In this document: positions 7,719 through 13,876 of the stretch, in pieces
How positions within the stretch are numbered: position 1 is the first letter of the stretch
Layout of the letters: the number at the start of each line of letters is the position of its first letter
From: Cryomorphaceae bacterium
Lineage (GTDB): Bacteria; Bacteroidota; Bacteroidia; Flavobacteriales_D; Crocinitomicaceae
NCBI GenBank assembly: GCA_027485415.1
Contig: JAIXRC010000014.1
Span: 46,806-110,805, forward strand
Length of the DNA: 64,000 nucleotides
Reading direction: 5' to 3'
Notes under the pieces: model-generated
Database searches by the model: none
Told to the model about the DNA's origin: nothing
Seen by the model: the letters and a program-made list of their open reading frames with translations, nothing else
Made by a program: the position numbers and the translations under genes

Positions 7719-8716
7719 AATTCTCCTTTAATAAGGTTAACAAAATTAACGATTCCCATGGCCTGTTGGTTCCGATCAACTACTGGAAGGTACATAACAG
7801 GGAAGGAGGCACGTTTGAGCAATTTCAAGAGTTCCACCACGGAGTCGGTAGCTTGAACCGTCAAAGGTTGTTGGTTGATTAACGATTCAGGCGTTAATGG
7901 GGTATTGGATTTCAGTTGTCGCAGCAAGGCTTTACGGATGTCAGCACTGGAAACAATGCCTTTAAGTTGGCTTTCGCGATTCTTTATAAGGCAAAAACCG
8001 AGTTTACCGTTTTCGATGATTTCTAGTATTTCGGTGCTTGCGCTGTCAATGGAGGCAACGGGACATTCCTCCAACGGTATCATAAAGTCCTCTACGCAAT
8101 AGGTAGAATTGTGCGATCGAGCAGTGAGATTCATGAGAGCATGTCCGATGCTTGGTCCTTTAAAAAGGTAGGAACCTGAAACGGCCGTACTTACGCCCAT
8201 GTTCCGTAAGATGAAGGAAACCTCGCCGTTAACGCCACCGTCCACGTGGATGGATTTGTTGGGATACCGCTTGCGAAAGGTGCGTATTTTCCTGAAATTA
8301 TCCTTGTTAAATGTCCCGCCGGATTGGCCGGGAACGGTCGCCATGATCAAAATAAAATCACAGGTTTTGTGTGCTTCAAAAGCATCAATCGAAGTGTCGG
8401 TGGTAATAGCTACTCCTTTAGATCCTTTAAAGGCTGGTGGCCAATTTAGGGGTTCCTGCAGGGGTTCTAATTGGAATGTAATGTACTCCACGGGAACTTC
8501 TAACAACCGAGCATAAAACTTGGAGGGAGTAGGAGTAATGATGTGTAAATCCACCGGAATGTTGGTGATTTTTCGCAAAGTGATAATGTCGTCAAAAACC
8601 GAAAGATTGTCGTTGCAATCCACGTGCAAGAGGTCGACTTGATGAGCGTCCAAATCCGCTATGGTGGCTGACAAGTCATTGCGCACATCGCTGTAAATGG
8701 AAGCTGAAATTTTCAT
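7715..8716 (-). CDS. Ribulose-phosphate 3-epimerase-like TIM barrel fused to a CBS-domain pair
   Basis: Residues 1 to about 200 form a pentulose-phosphate epimerase-type barrel. The metal and catalytic positions appear kept: His31 and Asp33 (LLHVDCND), His58 (DLHII) and Asp159 (HVDGGV), with the phosphate-binding 'VSGSYLF' near 179-185. The usual MSVNPGFGGQ loop reads MATVPGQSGG. Residues 208-333 are two CBS domains (for example 'GIVSSADIRKALL' and 'GIVNFVNLIKGEL'), which in other proteins bind adenine nucleotides. Standard epimerases are about 220 residues without CBS. It is first in its operon, 5 bases behind a TACCTTTG -7 box. I infer a regulated sugar-phosphate epimerase; the substrate is unproven. 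Confidence 0.85.
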   Translation of the reverse strand: MKISASIYSDVRNDLSATIADLDAHQVDLLHVDCNDNLSVFDDIITLRKITNIPVDLHIITPTPSKFYARLLEVPVEYITFQLEPLQEPLNWPPAFKGSKGVAITTDTSIDAFEAHKTCDFILIMATVPGQSGGTFNKDNFRKIRTFRKRYPNKSIHVDGGVNGEVSFILRNMGVSTAVSGSYLFKGPSIGHALMNLTARSHNSTYCVEDFMIPLEECPVASIDSASTEILEIIENGKLGFCLIKNRESQLKGIVSSADIRKALLRQLKSNTPLTPESLINQQPLTVQATDSVVELLKLLKRASFPVMYLPVVDRNQQAMGIVNFVNLIKGEL

Positions 8717-8721
8717 CCCTG

Positions 8722-8729
8722 CAAAGGTA
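8722..8729 (-). promoter_or_regulatory. -7 promoter element of the epimerase/DAHP synthase operon
   Basis: Reverse strand TACCTTTG; the ATG of the first gene follows after 'CAGGG', predicting a very short or absent leader. Confidence 0.6.
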
Positions 8730-8752
8730 GGGATTCTAGCGTAAGGTATGGT

Positions 8753-8977
8753 CTATTTGCACTTCCCTTTTTTGTACTTTGTTTTTCCTTCGAGGCATTG
8801 AATGACTGCTTCGTTTTGATACGTGTTACCTTGGCAATCGCAGACGGGATCGTAATAGTTGGGGTTGATGTCGATCACATCACAGGGCAGTTTTGCGTGT
8901 TCCGTACAGCCTCCTTTGCTGCACCCGTTGAGGGAAATTAAAGCGATGCTGGTTGCGAAGAAAAGAAGTGTTCTCAT
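8753..8977 (-). CDS. Small lipoprotein with a Kazal-type domain
   Basis: A 74-residue precursor with a lipoprotein signal (LISLNGC, lipid Cys at about residue 19). The mature part has the Kazal-like pattern 'YDPVCDCQGNTYQN' followed by a C-terminal Cys pair, with six Cys after the lipobox. Kazal domains usually inhibit serine proteases, but many short bacterial lipoproteins with this domain have no tested target. The start overlaps the stop of the DUF4846 lipoprotein gene by 4 bases (ATGA), and a third lipoprotein gene lies just upstream, forming a small lipoprotein operon. Likely anchored in the outer membrane or facing the periplasm. Confidence 0.82.
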   Translation of the reverse strand: MRTLLFFATSIALISLNGCSKGGCTEHAKLPCDVIDINPNYYDPVCDCQGNTYQNEAVIQCLEGKTKYKKGKCK

Positions 8978-9798
8978 TCGAAAGATTTCAGGTGACTAGC
9001 GGTAAAATCCCATTCCGGTGTATGCAATGTAGTTCCAAAATCAAGGTCGTACCAAGGGCAACCTGGGTTGGAGGGATTATCGAGGATTTGAATTTCTTGG
9101 GCTGGCATATAACTTTGGGCTAGCATGAATTTTACCTTACCATTTTTATCTACACATTTATCTACAATAATAATGGCGTGGCCATAGGAATGTCCAGGTG
9201 GTGGTCCTGTAATAAATACATCGCCTATCGTCATCTTTTCAAGGGGTTTACTCTTTAACTGTTGATTTAAGGAAGTGGTGTTACAGGTATTAAAAACGGT
9301 TTCTAAATACGTCCAAAGATTCGTTTTATCCGGTGTTTTCCCTGTCAACCACGTGGTGTAAGAGATGGTTTTACCGCTTGCTTGTCGAAAGGTTATTTCG
9401 TTGAATTTTGTTTGACTAAAAAGGTATTCAGCTCGAAGTCGCATGACGGCATCCGCACATTGGTGTAAATCTTTGGTGCCAATCGGTAAATTAACGACAG
9501 CAAGGTAGGTTTGATGGTTTGCTTTAGCCGCTCCAGAAAACGTCAATACGTCGCTACCATCAGGTTTCAATGGCAGATTCCTTAAATAGTTGCCCCATGA
9601 TTTAGGATTCATTGGTGCCGAGCTAAAGCCGTCTGGCAATCGGAAGCGAGTAGCAATAAGGTTTCCTTCAGGATTAATCCAACCATCTTTTATATCCGTT
9701 ACGCTGTAGGGACGATGGTTTGCCACATCCGACGTTTTTTGGCCCTGACAAGACGAAAGACACAACGTGGACGCGAGAAATATCACCCAAGTTTTCAA
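8974..9798 (-). CDS. DUF4846-family lipoprotein
   Basis: A 274-residue precursor with lipobox LCLSSC (Cys at about residue 17). The body has the hallmarks I associate with DUF4846: 'FRLPDGF' near the N-terminus, 'WGNYLRNLPLKPDGS', 'CADAVMRLRAEYLF', and a C-terminal 'GDVFITGPPPGHSYGHAIIIVD' that looks like a papain/NlpC-type His-containing strand. No enzymatic activity is established to my knowledge. It is the middle gene of three lipoprotein genes: one base after the 95-residue protein and overlapping the Kazal-type gene by 4 bases. Periplasmic or outer-membrane location is likely. Confidence 0.85.
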   Translation of the reverse strand: MKTWVIFLASTLCLSSCQGQKTSDVANHRPYSVTDIKDGWINPEGNLIATRFRLPDGFSSAPMNPKSWGNYLRNLPLKPDGSDVLTFSGAAKANHQTYLAVVNLPIGTKDLHQCADAVMRLRAEYLFSQTKFNEITFRQASGKTISYTTWLTGKTPDKTNLWTYLETVFNTCNTTSLNQQLKSKPLEKMTIGDVFITGPPPGHSYGHAIIIVDKCVDKNGKVKFMLAQSYMPAQEIQILDNPSNPGCPWYDLDFGTTLHTPEWDFTASHLKSFE

Positions 9799-9799
9799 T

Positions 9800-10087
9800 T
9801 TATCGTTTAGTTAGACACGTTAGTTGAATGGTTTCACCTACCATGCAAATGGACCCCGCAGGAGAGGACTGGTAGGTGAAGTAAATTTTCTGATTGTTTT
9901 TCTTGAGGGTGGAGTCGAAGTCGTTGAGATTTAAGGGTTCAAAAGTTTTACCGTTGGCCTCAATCACCCAGCCACATCCATCGAGACCGCTGAGGTTTTT
10001 AATGCGACCTTGAAGTGCGTTTTGGCATGAGGTGCTTTTTGAACAACCGACTAATAGCACTAACGAAAAAACAAAAAACCATTTCAT
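9800..10087 (-). CDS. Small lipoprotein, unknown function
   Basis: A 95-residue precursor with a clear lipobox (LLVGC, Cys at residue 15). The mature part is about 80 residues with four Cys, including 'GLDGCGWVIEANGKTFEPLNL', compatible with a small disulfide-bonded beta domain. I do not recognise the family, although short 'LDGCGW' lipoproteins are common in Bacteroidota. It appears to be the first gene of the lipoprotein operon; a near-consensus -7 box TACCTTTA lies 4 bases before its ATG. Confidence 0.75.
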   Translation of the reverse strand: MKWFFVFSLVLLVGCSKSTSCQNALQGRIKNLSGLDGCGWVIEANGKTFEPLNLNDFDSTLKKNNQKIYFTYQSSPAGSICMVGETIQLTCLTKR

Positions 10088-10091
10088 AGTT

Positions 10092-10099
10092 TAAAGGTA
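10092..10099 (-). promoter_or_regulatory. Possible -7 element of the lipoprotein operon
   Basis: Reverse strand TACCTTTA, one mismatch from TAnnTTTG, ending 4 bases before the ATG at 10087. Confidence 0.35.
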
Positions 10100-10110
10100 A
10101 TGAAAAATGA

Positions 10111-10160
10111 TTGAAGGAATTAATGATTCAAGGACAAAAGGATTAAGGATTTTAGGATTT
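10111..10160. repeat. Degenerate GGATT-type simple repeat
   Basis: Repeated short words such as 'gattcaagga', 'ggattaagga' and 'taggattt'. The reverse complement of 62401-62430 is similar, so the same low-complexity family occurs twice in the window. Confidence 0.4.
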
Positions 10161-10180
10161 ATGGCCTTTGAATTCTTAAC

Positions 10181-10219
10181 CGCACCCTGAGTAGTCCGAA
10201 GGAGGTATCGAAGGGTGCG
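10181..10219. repeat. REP-like palindrome
   Basis: CGCACCCT (10181-10188) is the exact reverse complement of AGGGTGCG (10212-10219), with the inner part 'GAGTAGTCCGAAGGAGGTATCGA'. The pattern resembles the CCCTGAG...GAAGGG palindromes dispersed in many bacterial genomes. Confidence 0.5.
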
Positions 10220-10306
10220 TATGAGAAAATAACTTAACTTAACAGAAGAACAGTTATTCCTAGAGATGGCCTCTTTATATTCTCGACCGATGTCACCCCT
10301 CTCAAT

Positions 10307-10384
10307 CTCCCCACAGTGCCTTCGCTGTGTGCCTTCGCTGAAGCTTCGGCGCAAGCGAAAGCTTCGGCGCTAGCGAAAGGGGAG
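10307..10384. repeat. Inverted structure built from tandem repeats
   Basis: CTCCCC (10307-10312) pairs with GGGGAG (10379-10384). Between them GTGCCTTCGCTG occurs twice in tandem (10317-10340), then AAGCTTCGGCGCAAGCGA and AAGCTTCGGCGCTAGCGA (10341-10376, 17 of 18 identical); many sub-segments are mutually complementary. Confidence 0.6.
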
Positions 10385-10413
10385 AAGATGAAATGCTTAA
10401 CATCCTAACGTCC

Positions 10414-10430
10414 AAAAAAAAGAGGGTAAG
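10414..10430 (-). terminator. Terminator end of the SRP RNA gene
   Basis: On the reverse strand CTTACCC, the closing strand of the RNA's long stem, is followed by T8 (10414-10421), so the RNA's own stem doubles as an intrinsic terminator. Confidence 0.65.
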
Positions 10431-10521
10431 CTACTTTTATCGCACCGCTACAACCTCATACCTTTGCTACGTTCCCGTCCTGGAGGATTCAGAGGGAGCT
10501 GGTCGTAAAAGACTTACCCCG
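10422..10521 (-). ncRNA. ffs: Signal recognition particle RNA (4.5S, small bacterial type)
   Basis: The reverse strand holds the conserved apical part of bacterial SRP RNA: CCTCCAGGACGGGAACGTAGCAAAGG, comparable to the CCAGG-CCGGAAGG-CAGCAAGG core, with a GGAA-type tetraloop and the asymmetric AGCA side that binds Ffh. The rest folds as one long hairpin: 5' GGGTAAG pairs with 3' CTTACCC, CTTTTA with TAAAAG, ACC with GGT and CCTC with GAGG. A TATCTTTG -7 box lies just upstream and eight T follow the closing stem. Length is about 100 bases. It guides Ffh-bound ribosomes to FtsY, which is encoded about 10 kb away. No protein gene competes for this stretch. Confidence 0.87.
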
Positions 10522-10525
10522 GCTG

Positions 10526-10533
10526 CAAAGATA
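10526..10533 (-). promoter_or_regulatory. -7 promoter element of the SRP RNA gene
   Basis: Reverse strand TATCTTTG, exact TAnnTTTG match, 5-7 bases before the predicted RNA 5' end; no clear -33 TTG at the usual distance. Confidence 0.6.
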
Positions 10534-10564
10534 GTCAGATTTTCTAAATAGAAAAGTTGATTTA

Positions 10565-11377
10565 TTACTTGATAAATTCACTAGTTCGTTTACAAACCTC
10601 CAGAAGGTCTTGCGGTAGTTCATCTTTGGTCCACGGGTGACTAGCCCCGAACACGTGATCTGCTCCAGGTATTACCGAAGGCTTCGTTTGGCTCCAAGTC
10701 GCTAAGGCTTCTCCTTCCGCAAGTTCCACCGATCGGTCTTGGTCACCATGAATCACGAGCATCGGTGTGCTCATCGATTTTACGGCCGCTTCGAGGTTGA
10801 GCTTGGATGCATTTTTTTGAAAATCTTCATACAGACTAAATTTCTGCGGAAGATTCTGCCGAGTTCGACCGTTGAGTACCGTGCGGTGCCCCTGGTTTTT
10901 CCATTCATTTAGCTCCTGACCTTCGGGTAATCGCTTTGCTATATCGCAAATGGAGGCCCAAAGTACGATTTTATCGACGCGCTGGTCCTTCGAGTTCAGG
11001 ATTACCGCTGCGCCACCTCTTGAATGACCGATGAGGTAAAGCCTCTTTGCGTGTATTTTCGTGGCAAGGTGCTTTCGGAATAAGCTCAGGTCTTCCACTT
11101 CTTTGGAGTACGTGTTGTTCGAAAAGGCTTCCAGGTCCGGAAAATCCAAAGGGTTTTCCACGGTTCCACCATTGTGGCTGAGGTTGAGTTTTGCAAATGC
11201 AAAGCCCTGTTCTGCAAAATAGGTTGCTACTAAGTTCCAAGCACCCCAATCTTTAAACCCCATGAATCCATGGACAAATAGGATCAAATCCCCTTGCCAA
11301 TCTTCAGGTAGGAAGAGGTCATACAAGCTCTCGCGACCATCAGCACCTTGATAAATTCCGTTGGTAATTCGCTGCAT
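10565..11377 (-). CDS. Alpha/beta hydrolase
   Basis: A 270-residue cytoplasmic alpha/beta-hydrolase. The oxyanion region is 'LILFVHGFMGFKDW', the nucleophile elbow is GHSRGG (Ser near residue 118), the acid is likely the Asp in 'VIHGDQDRSVEL', and the His is in 'GADHVFGASHPW'. It resembles dienelactone hydrolase/serine aminopeptidase-type esterases; the substrate is unknown. It starts 4 bases after trmB ends, so it should share that transcript. The SRP RNA gene follows with its own promoter. Confidence 0.88.
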   Translation of the reverse strand: MQRITNGIYQGADGRESLYDLFLPEDWQGDLILFVHGFMGFKDWGAWNLVATYFAEQGFAFAKLNLSHNGGTVENPLDFPDLEAFSNNTYSKEVEDLSLFRKHLATKIHAKRLYLIGHSRGGAAVILNSKDQRVDKIVLWASICDIAKRLPEGQELNEWKNQGHRTVLNGRTRQNLPQKFSLYEDFQKNASKLNLEAAVKSMSTPMLVIHGDQDRSVELAEGEALATWSQTKPSVIPGADHVFGASHPWTKDELPQDLLEVCKRTSEFIK

Positions 11378-11381
11378 GGCA

Positions 11382-12050
11382 TTAGTGCACCTTAAAACTC
11401 ACGTACTTGATCACGTGACCTTTTGCATGGAACAAGGTTTCATAATGCGTTTTGATCCGAAAGATGGTGTTTTCAACGGAGTCTTCGGCACCGTTTAGCG
11501 TAGCGTACAGGTCCGGGCGGTAATCGATGATGGTATAACCGTGCAGCTCGATTTCTTCCATTGTGAAATCAAATAGCAGGTCGTTGTCAGTTTTCACGTG
11601 AATCGTTCCTCCAGGTTTCAAAAACGAACGATAGCGGTTGATGAAAAGTGACGAGCTCAACCTTTTTTTGGGTTTTTGGGGTTGTGGATCGGAAAAGGTG
11701 AGCCAGATTTCATCCACTTCGTCGGGACCGAACAAGGATTCGACAAAATCGATGCGGGTTCTCAAAAAACCCACGTTGTTGAGGTTTTCTTTGAGCGCTT
11801 GTCGCGCACCTATGAACATGCGGTTGCCTTTGATGTCCAAACCGAGGAAGTTTTTCTCCGGAAACAAGCGTGACATACCCACGGAGTATTCTCCCTTACC
11901 GCATCCCAATTCCAACACGATGGGATGATCGTTCTTGAAAAAATCACGGTGCCAATGACCCTTCATAGGAAAGGATGCTTGGTAGTGGTGTTCCAGTACG
12001 TTCGAAAAGGTTTTGATGGCAGCAAAACGCGCCAATTTATCTTTAGCCAT
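11382..12050 (-). CDS. trmB: tRNA (guanine-N7-)-methyltransferase
   Basis: TrmB methylates G46 in the variable loop of tRNAs using S-adenosylmethionine. The protein shows 'PIVLELGCGKGEYSVG' (SAM motif I), 'NFLGLDIKGNRMFIGA', 'EIWLTFSDPQPQKPKKR' (the conserved W-x-x-F-x-DP-P-KK block, here slightly varied) and a C-terminal 'SVENTIFR...ETLF'. The ORF track starts at 12104, but the family start MAKDKLARFAAIKTF is at 12050, and a promoter-like TACCTTCG sits between the two, so I choose 12050 (222 residues). It is divergent from the hypothetical gene at 12121. Confidence 0.93.
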   Translation of the reverse strand: MAKDKLARFAAIKTFSNVLEHHYQASFPMKGHWHRDFFKNDHPIVLELGCGKGEYSVGMSRLFPEKNFLGLDIKGNRMFIGARQALKENLNNVGFLRTRIDFVESLFGPDEVDEIWLTFSDPQPQKPKKRLSSSLFINRYRSFLKPGGTIHVKTDNDLLFDFTMEEIELHGYTIIDYRPDLYATLNGAEDSVENTIFRIKTHYETLFHAKGHVIKYVSFKVH

Positions 12051-12058
12051 TGCAGGTG

Positions 12059-12066
12059 CGAAGGTA
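12059..12066 (-). promoter_or_regulatory. Possible -7 element of trmB
   Basis: Reverse strand TACCTTCG, one mismatch from TAnnTTTG, 8 bases before the ATG at 12050; it supports the shorter TrmB start. Confidence 0.4.
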
Positions 12067-12084
12067 CACATTTCAAGCTTTTTT

Positions 12085-12113
12085 TTGTCAATGAAAGAAT
12101 GCAATTAATTTTG
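12085..12113 (+). promoter_or_regulatory. Promoter (TTG, 18 bases, TAATTTTG) of the 12121 gene
   Basis: TTG at 12085-12087 and TAATTTTG at 12106-12113, close to the Bacteroidota -33/-7 consensus; the ATG follows 7 bases later. Confidence 0.6.
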
Positions 12114-12120
12114 CAAGGTC

Positions 12121-12687
12121 ATGCATTACATCGAACCGTTTTTCCGTTGGAGGGGTGAGTACATTGCCTCGGAGGACCCCAAATCCCCTTTCTATGAGCG
12201 GGAGTATAGCGAGTTTGAATTTGAGCACCGGATTTATAATTTCCTAATCCACCCGCAATGGGACGAATTTGGTTCCACTACCTTGTATCTTAAAATCTTA
12301 TTTGTGGATTACGATGCAGGGAGCTGTATCCTGGAACTTATCGGCGAATGGAACGATGCCATTGAAAATGATATCATGACCCTCAAGTCGAACGTTATTA
12401 ACCCTTTGGTGGAGGAGGGTATTACGCAATTCGTACTCATTTTGGAGAACGTCTTGAATTTTCATTTTTCCGACGATTGCTATTACGAGGAGTGGTTCGA
12501 CGATATTGAACATGGTTGGATTGCAGCCGTAAATGTGCATCCTCATGTAGCCAAGGAAATGCAGCGTATTCACGTGGATTCTTATATAGCCATGGGGGGA
12601 GAGCTGGACGACCTTGAGTGGCGCACATTCAAACCTCATCATTTACTGCAAAAAGTAGAGAATTTAGTGACGCATCGCCTCAATTAG
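12121..12687 (+). CDS. Conserved-looking hypothetical protein
   Basis: A 188-residue soluble protein with no signal peptide or membrane segment, rich in acidic and aromatic residues (for example 'FFRWRGEYIASEDP', 'SDDCYYEEWFDDIEHGWIAAV'). It has its own consensus promoter and a close 36-base gap to cdd. The alternating hydrophobic pattern around 'TQFVLILENVLNFHF' suggests a mixed alpha/beta fold, but I do not recognise the family and assign no function. Coding is supported by the promoter, the codon pattern and lack of any competing frame. Confidence 0.75.
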   Translation: MHYIEPFFRWRGEYIASEDPKSPFYEREYSEFEFEHRIYNFLIHPQWDEFGSTTLYLKILFVDYDAGSCILELIGEWNDAIENDIMTLKSNVINPLVEEGITQFVLILENVLNFHFSDDCYYEEWFDDIEHGWIAAVNVHPHVAKEMQRIHVDSYIAMGGELDDLEWRTFKPHHLLQKVENLVTHRLN

Positions 12688-12712
12688 CGTAACCTTGATG
12701 GGATATAAGCGT

Positions 12713-12720
12713 AAGGAGGT
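12713..12720 (+). promoter_or_regulatory. Shine-Dalgarno-like AAGGAGGT before cdd
   Basis: AAGGAGGT, a perfect complement of the classical anti-SD, ends only 2 bases before the cdd ATG. That is unusual in this window and too close for normal SD use, so its role is doubtful. Confidence 0.4.
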
Positions 12721-12722
12721 GC

Positions 12723-13196
12723 ATGTCAAAAAACCAATTTCAATTCTCATACGAATTACTCCCTCACTGGAATCACCTTTCGGAATCAGATCAAACCTTA
12801 GTTCATCAAGCTCTGGAGGCTATGGAAAAAGCCTATGCCCCCTACAGCAAGTTTAAAGTAGGGGCCTCAGTTTTATTAGCTACGGGTCAAGTCATTTGCG
12901 GTTCTAATCAAGAAAATATTGCGTTCCCGTCGGGTTTGTGCGCTGAACGGGTGGCTTTGAATTACGTTGGCGCCAATTTTCCGGGGTTGGTTATTGATAC
13001 CTTGTGCATAGTAGCAAAAGGGGAACTCATGCCCAACGAGCAGTTGCTTTCACCTTGTGGAGGTTGCAGACAGGTTATGTTGGAGTCTGAAAACCGTCAA
13101 GATACTCCGATACGCGTTATTTTAGTTAACCAAGACCAACGAACCATGATCGTGCATCGAGTGAAGGATTTACTGCCGTTTGGTTTCGGAAAATAA
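12723..13196 (+). CDS. cdd: Cytidine deaminase
   Basis: Hydrolytic deamination of cytidine and deoxycytidine to uridine forms (pyrimidine salvage, cytoplasm). The 157-residue protein has the zinc site of homotetrameric Cdd: C73-A-E75 (GLCAERVAL; Glu is the proton shuttle) and P-C112-GG-C115 (SPCGGCRQ). The substrate loop 'YAPYSKFKVGAS' lies near residues 38-49. Length is slightly above the usual 130-140. It follows the 12121 gene on the same strand. Confidence 0.95.
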   Translation: MSKNQFQFSYELLPHWNHLSESDQTLVHQALEAMEKAYAPYSKFKVGASVLLATGQVICGSNQENIAFPSGLCAERVALNYVGANFPGLVIDTLCIVAKGELMPNEQLLSPCGGCRQVMLESENRQDTPIRVILVNQDQRTMIVHRVKDLLPFGFGK

Positions 13197-13254
13197 TTCC
13201 TTTTCTTACCATAATTACTTATTAACATGGGGCGTTTTTCCACAAAACATGCTG

Positions 13255-13262
13255 TATTTTTG
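13255..13262 (+). promoter_or_regulatory. -7 promoter element of the DUF4494/pdxH operon
   Basis: TATTTTTG, an exact TAnnTTTG match, 20 bases before the ATG at 13283. No clear -33 TTG. Confidence 0.5.
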
Positions 13263-13282
13263 TGGGATAAATTATTAGCACC

Positions 13283-13876
13283 ATGAACAGTTGGTTTACC
13301 GTTAGAGTAAAATACACGAAGCAGTTGGAAAATGGCACCCTCAAAAGGGTTACAGAACCTTATTTACTGGCCGCAATGACCTTTACCGATGCTGAAGCTC
13401 GGATTTATGAAGAACTTGGATCCTACATACGTGGCGAATTCATGGTGGTCGGAATTGCTCGAACGGATTTGTCCGATATTTTTCAATACGAGGATTCTGC
13501 CACGTGGTTTAAATGTAAAATCACCTATGGAATCGAGGAGGAGGATGGCGACAAGAAGAAAAAAGTCGCTCAAAATTTTCTCGTTTCGGCCCCGGATGTT
13601 AAAGAAGCTTACAGCCGCATGGAGGAAAGCCTTGCAGGTTTGATGATCGATTACCAAGTACTCTCAATTGTTTCTTCTCCCATCCTTGAAATTTTTCCTT
13701 ACCGAGATGAAGAAGTGCAATCCCCTGGGAAAAAAGTTCTAGTAAATGAAGAACCAGAACCCAGTTCTAAGGGAGTAGTGTTCAGTGCTTCAGGGTCAGA
13801 CTTGGATGAATTGGAGGAAGAGGATGCTGCATCGGACAGCTCCTTGGAAGATCACTTTGACGAAGATCATGAGTAA
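13283..13876 (+). CDS. DUF4494-domain protein
   Basis: A 197-residue protein. Residues 1 to about 150 match what I know as DUF4494, a Bacteroidota family ('SWFTVRVKYTKQ', 'EPYLLAAMTFTDAEARIYEE', 'WFKCKITY'), without known function. The C-terminus from about 150 is acidic and likely disordered (ending EEEDAASDSSLEDHFDEDHE). No signal peptide. Its last codons overlap the pdxH start by 8 bases, so the two are probably translationally coupled. Confidence 0.85.
   Translation: MNSWFTVRVKYTKQLENGTLKRVTEPYLLAAMTFTDAEARIYEELGSYIRGEFMVVGIARTDLSDIFQYEDSATWFKCKITYGIEEEDGDKKKKVAQNFLVSAPDVKEAYSRMEESLAGLMIDYQVLSIVSSPILEIFPYRDEEVQSPGKKVLVNEEPEPSSKGVVFSASGSDLDELEEEDAASDSSLEDHFDEDHE

Larger units (their letters stand above)
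10088..10413. other. Gene-free repeat-rich spacer
   Basis: The stretch between the lipoprotein operon and the SRP RNA gene holds no convincing coding region. The 87-codon minus-strand ORF across it has atypical composition and no family features. It carries GGATT-like degenerate repeats (10111-10160), a palindrome (10181-10219) and a repeat-built inverted structure (10307-10384), listed separately. Confidence 0.6.

Noticed and set aside
10091-10354. 87-codon minus-strand ORF in the repeat-rich spacer
   Set aside because: It runs through repeats and palindromes, has atypical composition and no family features or promoter.
12051-12104. Longer trmB start in the ORF track
   Set aside because: The added residues do not match the family, and a promoter-like TACCTTCG lies between the two starts.
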